Shown piece after piece: positions 1 to 7,000 of a DNA stretch of 26,589 nucleotides. Each line of letters begins with the position of its first letter. Position 1 is the first letter of the stretch. The notes under the pieces were generated by a model. It searched no databases, was not told the DNA's origin, and saw only the letters and a program-made list of their open reading frames with translations. A program made the position numbers and the translations under genes. Source of the stretch: JAYODW01 sp038116745 (GTDB lineage: Bacteria > Pseudomonadota > Gammaproteobacteria > Ga0077536); assembly GCA_038116745.1 (NCBI GenBank), contig JAYODW010000057.1:1-26589 (forward strand), read 5' to 3'.

Positions 1-9
1 TGAACGTGC

Positions 10-1053
10 TCAGTGCGCGGCTGCGCGCAGCGCCGGCACGATGTCCCTGACAAACAACTCGAAAGAGCTCCGGCTCTGCGCCGGCGTCAGACCGCCCCAG
101 GCGAAGGAACCGACGAAGTAGTCAATCCCGCTGTCGGCAACCAGGGCGCGGATCTGCTCCCGCACTTTGTCGACAGAGCCCACCAGCACGGTCTCGCCCG
201 CGAGGCAGTTTTCCCAGCGGAAAAACTCGTCGTAGGTGCTGTCGCCGTGGCGCCGCCAGAGCTCGGTGATGGAGTCGTAGAAAGTGGCATAGGCCGGGGT
301 CGCGATATCCATCGCTTCGGCGTCGCTTTCCGCCACCACAACCTGGCGCATCACGCCGATCCGCGGACTGGCCACGTGCCCATTCAGCCGCTCCGGGTCA
401 GTGTTGTGCTGCGCCCAGACCTCGCGGTAAAGCGCGGTCAGCGCGGTAACCACCGGCGGCGGGCCGATGCACATGAAGTTGTAGCCCTGTTCGGCGGCAT
501 AGGTCGTGCCGGACTCGGTAAACGAGGGGTACCACAGGGGCGGGTAGGGCTGCTGCAGCGGTTTCACCGGCATGGGCACGTCATGAAACTGAAAGTGCTT
601 GCCGTCGTGGTTGATGACGTCATGCGTCATCGCGGTGCGCAGCACCTGCAGCGTTTCATCGAAAATCTCGCGCGCATCGTCTGGCTCAACGCCGAAGCAG
701 CGCTGCTCATAGGGCGAGACGCCGCGTCCTACCCCCATCTCCACGCGACCGCCGGACAGATGGTCGAGCATGCACAGTTCCTCAGCCAGCCGCACCGGGT
801 GATAGAGCGGCAGCAGGTAGGCCATGGGCCCGAAGCGGATGTTTTTAGTGCGCTGCGTCAGCGCAGCGAAGAACAGGGCGGGTGAGGGCGCCATGCCGAG
901 CGGCGTGCCATGGTGTTCGGCCATGTGGTAGCCGTAGAAACCCGCACGTTCCGCCATCTCGACCATCTGCAGGCGCGCTTCGTAAAGCTCAGCCGTGTTT
1001 CCCGCGCCGCGGTCGAGCCAGTCGAACATGCCGAAATCCAGAGTGCGATTCAT
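10..1053 (-). CDS. LLM-class flavin-dependent monooxygenase (luciferase-like)
   Basis: A 347-residue protein of the bacterial luciferase-like (LLM) superfamily, TIM-barrel enzymes that use reduced FMN supplied by a partner reductase to oxygenate a small organic substrate. The sequence shows the family's N-terminal strand (LDFGMFDW, about residues 5-12), the AEHHG motif near residue 45, a conserved L-S-G-GR-x-x-x-GVGRG segment near residue 115, and the usual C-terminal VGS-x-D-x-V gate region. Length is typical for the family. The start at 1053 is preferred over an upstream in-frame codon at 1095 because a GAGGGA ribosome site lies about 8 bases before it and homology begins there. It is divergent from the FAD oxidoreductase at 1288, so the two may be co-regulated from the shared spacer. 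The substrate cannot be inferred. Family assignment is firm. Confidence 0.93.
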   Translation of the reverse strand: MNRTLDFGMFDWLDRGAGNTAELYEARLQMVEMAERAGFYGYHMAEHHGTPLGMAPSPALFFAALTQRTKNIRFGPMAYLLPLYHPVRLAEELCMLDHLSGGRVEMGVGRGVSPYEQRCFGVEPDDAREIFDETLQVLRTAMTHDVINHDGKHFQFHDVPMPVKPLQQPYPPLWYPSFTESGTTYAAEQGYNFMCIGPPPVVTALTALYREVWAQHNTDPERLNGHVASPRIGVMRQVVVAESDAEAMDIATPAYATFYDSITELWRRHGDSTYDEFFRWENCLAGETVLVGSVDKVREQIRALVADSGIDYFVGSFAWGGLTPAQSRSSFELFVRDIVPALRAAAH

Positions 1054-1287
1054 GGTGTCTTCCCTCGTTTGATGTGCGCCGTGACTGCGCTCCACGGTGA
1101 GCGTTATGCGTGTTGTGCAACGCCTCTTCCGATCCCCCCGGGTCTTTGATCAAAGCACAAAGCGCCGGCTAAAGGCAGGCCCGTAGCGCAGGCGCCGCGC
1201 ACGCCCGTGCTGCGCTGAGGATTGCGCCGTCAGAGGCGTCGCGGCTACCGTTCCGGACTGCGCTTCCGCAGGTAGAGAACACCGCCG
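1054..1287. promoter_or_regulatory. Divergent intergenic region with 12-bp palindrome and stem-loop
   Basis: This 234-bp spacer separates the divergent LLM monooxygenase and FAD oxidoreductase genes and must carry both promoters. It contains CTTTGATCAAAG at 1144-1155, a perfect 12-bp palindrome and a good operator candidate. It also has an inverted repeat AGCGCAG/CTGCGCT at 1185-1216 enclosing a second CACG/CGTG stem, which could fold as a GC-rich hairpin in the 5' leader of the rightward transcript. No clear -35/-10 pair could be assigned by eye. The palindrome resembles an FNR half-site pair without the usual 4-base spacer, so it is probably not an FNR box. Confidence 0.45.
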
Positions 1288-2688
1288 ATGTCACAGACTC
1301 TTGAGACCGACTACCTGGTGATTGGCGCCGGCGGGATGGGTATGGCTTTTGCGGATGAGATCCTCACCCATACCAATGCAACGCTCACCATCGTCGATCG
1401 CCAGCATCGCCCCGGTGGGCACTGGAACGATGCCTATCCGTTCGTGCGCTTGCACCAGACTTCGACCTGTTACGGGGTGAACTCCACCGAGATGGGTGGC
1501 TACCGCGTTGACGAAGTGGGCCTCAACAAGGGCTGCTATGAGCTTGCCAGCGGCAGCGAGGTGGTGGCGTATTTCGATAACGTCATGCGCCGGCGCTTTC
1601 TACCTTCCGGACGGGTGAACTATCTGCCGTCATCCGAGTACGCGGGCGATGGACAGATCAGGCGCCTGATCAGCGGGGAGCTGGTCACCGTGCGTGCGCG
1701 TAAAACTGTTGATGCCGGTTATCTCAAGGTGACCGTCCCTGCGCAGCGGCCGCCGGGCTTTGCGGTAGAAACAGGCGCGCACGTCGTAGCGGTGAACGAA
1801 CTGCCGCGCGTCGCTGCCGGATACGCGCATTTCGTCATTGTGGGCTCGGGCAAAACCGGAATGGACGCCTGTCTGTTTCTTCTCACCAATGGTGTGGCGC
1901 CCGAGCGCATTACCTGGATCATGCCGGCAGACGCGTGGATGTTTGATCGCTTCTGCGTCAATCCTGGACGTCGTTTCAGTGATCCCATCACGCAGTACGC
2001 TATCGGCATCCTGCAGTGCGCGCTGGCTGCCGCGGACTACGAGGATTTCTTCGCGCATCTCGTTCAGCGCGAGCTGATCATGCAGCTTGACCCTGCGGTG
2101 CAGCCCACCCGCTGGCGCTGCGCCACCTTCACCCCGCTCGAGCTTGAGCAGCTGCGCCGGATCCGGAACGTCGTGCGCCTGGGCTATCTCGAGAGCGCGG
2201 GGACGGATCGCATGCAGCTGCAGCACGGCGAGGTGCCGACGCCGCCCGGCGCGGTGTTCATCGACTGTGCCGCCGACGGACTCCCGCGGGTGCCCCCGGT
2301 ACCGGTCTTTGATGGCGACCGCATTACGCTGCAGACGGTGCGCATGTGCCAGCAGGTCTACAGCGGTGGCTTTATCGGCAACGTGGAAGCTAACGTCCAC
2401 GCCGATGAGGCGCGCAAGAACGCGCTGACCGAGCCGGTGCCGCTGCCGTACACGGACGTTGACTACCTGCGCTGCGCGCTGCAGAACAGTCGCAACATGC
2501 TGGTCTGGCTGACCGAGCCGGCGGTGGTCAGCTGGATCAACGCGTCGCGCATTGACCTGTTCAGTCCGCTGCTTGATTTCGATGACCCTGAAACGGCAGG
2601 AAATATCCGTGCCATGGGCGACTTGATCGGCGCGGCTGTGCCCAAAATGGAATCCCTGCTCGCCGGGGCGCCGGACCGGGGCTGCTGA
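1288..2688 (+). CDS. FAD/NAD(P)-dependent oxidoreductase, flavin monooxygenase-like
   Basis: A 466-residue cytosolic flavoprotein with two Rossmann nucleotide-binding motifs. The first is GAGGMG at about residues 13-18, close to the N-terminus (FAD), followed by D37-R-Q-H and the RPGGHWND segment seen in flavin-containing and Baeyer-Villiger-type monooxygenases. The second is G-S-G-K-T-G at residues 186-191 (NADPH). The segment after it (KTGMDACLFLL-TNGV, then W-I-M-P-AD-W) is shared with a group of uncharacterised FAD proteins of actinobacteria and gammaproteobacteria. I see no clean FxGxxxHxxxW Baeyer-Villiger fingerprint, so a specific reaction should not be assigned. The ATG at 1288 has an AGGTAGAGA ribosome site upstream. 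The gene is divergent from the LLM monooxygenase. NAD(P)H-dependent oxidation of a small hydrophobic substrate is plausible but inferred. Confidence 0.85.
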   Translation: MSQTLETDYLVIGAGGMGMAFADEILTHTNATLTIVDRQHRPGGHWNDAYPFVRLHQTSTCYGVNSTEMGGYRVDEVGLNKGCYELASGSEVVAYFDNVMRRRFLPSGRVNYLPSSEYAGDGQIRRLISGELVTVRARKTVDAGYLKVTVPAQRPPGFAVETGAHVVAVNELPRVAAGYAHFVIVGSGKTGMDACLFLLTNGVAPERITWIMPADAWMFDRFCVNPGRRFSDPITQYAIGILQCALAAADYEDFFAHLVQRELIMQLDPAVQPTRWRCATFTPLELEQLRRIRNVVRLGYLESAGTDRMQLQHGEVPTPPGAVFIDCAADGLPRVPPVPVFDGDRITLQTVRMCQQVYSGGFIGNVEANVHADEARKNALTEPVPLPYTDVDYLRCALQNSRNMLVWLTEPAVVSWINASRIDLFSPLLDFDDPETAGNIRAMGDLIGAAVPKMESLLAGAPDRGC

Positions 2689-2763
2689 ATAGATCACATC
2701 TCTCGAGCGGAGGTCTTGTGCAGCAGAGCCTGGATCAGGAATGATCCGCGGCCCCGTTAAGGT

Positions 2764-3327
2764 GTGATGGTTTGCAAAAGCAAGGACGCACGGGATGGAA
2801 GCACAGCCCTCAATCAGCGAAATGGAATCCAACAGATGCAGCCGGTGAGCGGAGTTCCTGCGCCCGTTGATGAAGCGGACACGGATCCGCTGGCGGACGC
2901 CAGCCGCGAAGAGCTTATTGCGGCAGTTCGATTACTCGCCGCGAGTCTGGTTAAACAACGGGAGGCCCCGGACAGCGATCCTTTCCTGCGCGCGAAAAAG
3001 CACCTCGAGCGCGAGGATGGTGCCAGTGCGAGGCTGATTGAGAGGTACGTCCGCTATACCCTGCAGCGCGCGATGAATGTCGTCCGGGTCGACCTCGCGG
3101 CGTTCAGTGCGCCAACGCAGGCTGGCACGGACGCAGCGGGCTCTATAGAGCAGCGCAGACAGTACCGGATCAACTTATCTTCTTCGGTTACTTTGCTTAG
3201 TCCGCGCGATGAACGAACGGTAAAGGCAACGCTCTGCAACATTTCCTGGGGGGGGCGCTGCGGTTACCAGCCAGGATTCTTTCGCCGAACGAAACGACAG
3301 GGTCTGGCTGGTTCTGCCGGCCGATAA
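2764..3327 (+). CDS. Tandem PilZ-domain protein, 5' fragment (frameshifted at G8 tract)
   Basis: This is the upstream part of a gene encoding a protein with two PilZ (cyclic-di-GMP receptor) domains. The readable part has an acidic helical N-terminal region (roughly residues 30-125) followed by the start of the first PilZ domain, with the R-x-x-x-R motif (RRQYR) and the N-x-S-x-G-G motif (NISWGG). Right at that Gly-Gly a run of eight G at 3248-3255 shifts the frame. The last 20 or so residues of this reading are out-of-frame sequence ending at 3327. Removing one G joins the reading exactly to the 3' fragment. The start is uncertain. GTG 2764/ATG 2767 follows AAGG closely. ATG 2836 is internal. 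ATG 2795 has the best AAGGA ribosome site but lies in another frame and stops at 2848. Confidence 0.75.
   Translation: MMVCKSKDARDGSTALNQRNGIQQMQPVSGVPAPVDEADTDPLADASREELIAAVRLLAASLVKQREAPDSDPFLRAKKHLEREDGASARLIERYVRYTLQRAMNVVRVDLAAFSAPTQAGTDAAGSIEQRRQYRINLSSSVTLLSPRDERTVKATLCNISWGGRCGYQPGFFRRTKRQGLAGSAGR
3248..3255 (+). repeat. G8 homopolymer tract at a frameshift
   Basis: Eight consecutive G bases sit inside the PilZ motif NxSxGG. With seven G the two halves of the PilZ gene read as one continuous protein; with eight they do not. The tract may be a real slippery, phase-variable site, a fixed mutation, or a homopolymer error in the assembly. Confidence 0.9.
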
Positions 3328-3826
3328 AGAGTCCGGAATCCCTGTTCTGTCGACTGTTGTGCGTGCTGAGACTGTCGGCGAGATGACAGAATATGGACTG
3401 CGCTTCGACAGCATGCGTCCGGAGGATGCTCAGCGCTTTCGGCGCGTGCTGGAGATCCTGACAGCAGAACCGCACGCCGACGGGCAGCGCGCCGCGCCGC
3501 GTCTGGTGCAGCGTCTTGATGTTGCCTACGACGACTCCTCGGAGCTGCGCGCGCCGTTGGAGGACATTTCCTCCGGCGGCCTCATGCTCACCCTGCCCGA
3601 TCCCATGGAGCTGCATCAGTCGATCCTTATCGCACTCAGCAGCGTCGATGGTTCAGTCACTCTCGAGCTTCGCGCGCGGGTTGTGCATGTCGCGCTGGTC
3701 AGAGAGGGTGGTGCGCAGATGTACCGGGTGGGACTCAAATTTGAGCACCCTGAGGCGGAGCTGGAGGAGCGGGTAGAAAACCTGCTGCAGGAAGTGCTGG
3801 CTCAGGATCAGAAACAAAGCGCGTAG
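3257..3826 (+). CDS. Tandem PilZ-domain protein, 3' fragment
   Basis: This is the downstream part of the broken PilZ gene, open from immediately after the G8 tract to the TAG at 3826. The only in-frame ATG that could start it alone is an internal one such as 3383, so independent translation is unlikely. It holds the rest of the first PilZ beta barrel (VWLVLPAD, then GLRFDSM, about 3300-3410), a linker helix, then a second complete PilZ domain with R-L-V-Q-R and D-I-S-S-G-G near 3500-3580 and a final coiled, acidic helix. Both canonical c-di-GMP-binding motifs are present in this second domain, so the repaired protein of about 350 residues should bind c-di-GMP at two sites. It lies directly upstream of the large sensor kinase, but no functional link is proven. 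Confidence 0.75.
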   Translation, partial: AAVTSQDSFAERNDRVWLVLPADKESGIPVLSTVVRAETVGEMTEYGLRFDSMRPEDAQRFRRVLEILTAEPHADGQRAAPRLVQRLDVAYDDSSELRAPLEDISSGGLMLTLPDPMELHQSILIALSSVDGSVTLELRARVVHVALVREGGAQMYRVGLKFEHPEAELEERVENLLQEVLAQDQKQSA

Positions 3827-3960
3827 AGTCGACGCTGATCCCGACATTGCAGTCTGCGTTGCCTGTCAGAAGGCGCTCGGCTGAGATGAACAGTCCGCAG
3901 TACTTCCCGGGGGGCACGTTGTCATGTTTTCACCTCGTTTTTCAGACGCCTGCTGATGCG

Positions 3961-4060
3961 NNNNNNNNNNNNNNNNNNNNNNNNNNNNNNNNNNNNNNNN
4001 NNNNNNNNNNNNNNNNNNNNNNNNNNNNNNNNNNNNNNNNNNNNNNNNNNNNNNNNNNNN
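3961..4060. other. Assembly gap of 100 N
   Basis: Exactly 100 unknown bases, the conventional placeholder for a scaffold join, so the true length is unknown. The gap removes the start and probably the first membrane helix of the downstream sensor kinase. Reading frames cannot be carried across it. On the left edge, ATG 3924 follows a G-rich ribosome-like site but meets a stop at 3954-3956, and the frame of ATG 3886 runs open into the gap. Confidence 0.98.
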
Positions 4061-7000
4061 CTGACCGAGCGCATCTTTCTGGAGCACTCGCAGGGCCTTC
4101 TTGCCGCGCGTGACGCCAAAGCGCGCGAATTCGAGGCCGTGTTTTCCCGAGCGCGGGTGCGCGCTGAATTGCTCGCGACGCTTCCGGCTCTGCAACAGCT
4201 CGGCGCTGAGAGCGAGGCTCAAGGGACGGTCCAAGTTGCCAGGGTGCAGCGAAACATCGCTATTGTCTTCACGGCGGCTCTCGAGCAGACCCCTGGCGTC
4301 GAGCAGATCAGGGTAATCGCGCTGGATGACTCAGGAAAAGAGATAGTCAGGGTCGAGCGTGGCGCGGACGGGCGCGCACGCACAACGCCTCAGTCCGAGC
4401 TACAAGAAAAAGGCGAGCGAGACTACATGCGCGCCGCCCGCCCAGTGGTCCCCGGTGACACATATCTGTCGTCTATCGGCGTGAATATGGAGTTCGGCCA
4501 GCCAGAGATGCCCGAGCGTCTGGTGTTCCGCGCGGTCTCGGTGCCGCGGGCTAACCCCAACGTCGCGATTGTTATCATTTTCAATGCCAACAAGACTCTG
4601 GAACAGTCTCTGAGCTCGAGCAGGTTAGAAGCTGGCCAGGTTTTACTGCTGAGCGACGCCGATGACAGGATGATTTTTCGTTCCGATGAGGCCGGCGGCT
4701 TTGGATCCGGGCGCGGGTGGGACGAGGCGCCGCCGCTGTCTGAGGCATTCACACTCGACGAAAAACGACAGCGTCGCTGGCTCGGAGACGAGCACCGGGG
4801 CGACGAGCACCGGGACTTCAAACTATTGAGCGCAAGTGGGGTCGGGTACCTCGCCAGTCCCGCAGTGGCCGTCGAGATGGGGAGCGAGAGAGTACCGGTG
4901 CAGCTGAATGTCCGCATCCTCGAACCGGTACGCCAGCTTGAAAGCGCGCGTGCTGCTGCGCTGCTCCCAACGTTGCTGCAGCTCACCGGCCCGTGGGCGG
5001 CAATCCTTGCGGCCGGCATACTGATGTATGTTTTTGTGCTGCAGCGCAAAAGGCTGAATGAACAGACGTTCCTGGACCGGGTAGACCGCGCGAGTGAGGC
5101 GGGGCTACTCGGACTATGGGAGCGCGATCTGGATTCGGGTCGCGTTACCTGGAGCAGACAGCTTTGGCTTCTCAGAGGCTTGATCCCGGAGTCGCGGCCG
5201 CTGGATTTTGAGGAAACATTGGTCACGGTGCACCCCGAGGATGTGGGCCTTGTGCGTGAGGCGCGTAGCGCAGACACATTCCTGGTGACCTTCCGCGTCG
5301 TGCATCCCGATGGCGCTGAACGCGTGATCGAGCAGCGTGGGCGGATCGAAGTCGATCAAGACGGCATTCCGGCTCGCGCTGTCGGCACTGAGATCGATGT
5401 CACTGAGCGCGTATCCGCTGAGGTCGGTCTGGCCCAGTTCAAGTACGCCCTCGACGATACCGCAGACGCGGTGTTCATGATTGATTCGCGGACGCTGCAG
5501 TTTGTTTATGCAAACCGGGGTGCGGAGAACCAGCTGGGATACACCCGCCAGGAGCTCCAGCAGATGCATCCGTACGATATCAAGCCGGAGTTCTCAGAGG
5601 CACAGTTTCGCGCCCTGCTGGCGCCGCTGCTGAACGACGAGCGTCCGAACGTCCGACTAGAGACTCTCCACCGCCATCAGAACGGCGGCGAAATTCCGGT
5701 CGAAGTTTACCTCCAGCTGTTGCCCGGGGGAGGTTCGCAACAACTCGTGCTGAACATTGTGGAGGACATCTCGCAGCGCAGGCAGGCTGAGGAAGCCCGG
5801 GCGTTGGAGGCCGCGGCGGCAGTCAACCAGGCGGAGGGGCGTTATCGTTTATTGGCTGAAAATACGTCCGACCTGGTTCTGCTGTTCGCTCCCAACGGCA
5901 CGCTGCTGTACGAGTCGCTTTCCTCGAAGAGGATGTTCGCCGGATTCTTTGAACCAGATACAGAGTTTTCCGAACGTCTTCGGAGGATGAATGCTCCGGG
6001 GGTGCAAACCTTTTTTGACGAGATCGCAGAGCACGGCGGCGAGTTCAGAGAAACGCTGTTTTTCGACTTGCCTCGAGGTGGGGTGTGGATTGACTACGTG
6101 ATGCGCGGGGTCCGCGATCCAGCCGGTGAGCATTTCAGTGTCCTGTTGTTGGGGCGTGAGGTTACGGAGCTAATCAACGAGCGCAATCGGTATGCCTTGC
6201 TCGCTGAAAACACCAGTGATCTCGTGGCGCTTTACTCATCTGAAGGCGAGGTCAAGTACGAATCGCCGTCGGTACGAAAAGCTTTCGAGAACGATCCCCT
6301 TCGGACCGGCCGGAGCTTGGCGGAAAGGCTGTTTGTGCTCGAGGGATCGGCGGCGAAAACTTTACAAGAGGGATTTGAGAGTGTGGTTGAGAGCGGTGGG
6401 GAGATGCGCACAGTCGTGCGTTATCCGTTCGGCCATGATCACCGCTGGCTTGATGTGGTGATGACGGCCATTCCCGACTACTTTCCCGAAAAAAAGGCCG
6501 TGCTGATTACGGCGCGTGACGTCACCGCGCAACTGGAGGAACAGCGCCGCTATCAGATACTTGCAGACAACTCTTCCGATCTTGTCACGCTCGCGGCTGC
6601 GGACGGCACGGTCATCTACGACTCACCCGCTGCCGAAGCTGCGCTGCCTGGCCTCACTCAGATGGGTAACTTTCTGACCCGTGCCGAGAAGCAGGACCAG
6701 GCAGAATGGGTTATCAGTGAATTCAAGCGGCTGGCGGCAAAAGGAGGCAGCGCACGCAGGACGATAGCTGTCGAGCAAAACGGACGTTGGTTGTTCTTCG
6801 ATATGTCAATGCAGGGCGCTCGTACGGATGATGGCGACGATAAGCGTTTCGCTGTGGTCATCGCCTCCCGGGATATCACGGCACTCGTAGAGGAGCAGCG
6901 GCGCTACCGGCTGCTGGCGGACAGTGCGACAGACCTGATCGCCGTTTTTGACCAGCGCGGCCGCTTTGTCTACCAAAGCCCACGCACAGAAAAATTTCTC

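Noticed and set aside
13..885. Long plus-strand open frame opposite the LLM monooxygenase.
   Set aside because: Arginine- and histidine-rich shadow of the real minus-strand gene; no domain and no ribosome site.
1144..1155. FNR box reading of CTTTGATCAAAG.
   Set aside because: FNR sites have TTGAT-N4-ATCAA; here the half-sites overlap with no 4-base spacer.
1630..2832. 400-codon minus-strand frame opposite the FAD oxidoreductase.
   Set aside because: The opposite strand encodes a protein with two clear nucleotide-binding motifs; the antisense frame has no domain and reflects GC-rich codon bias.
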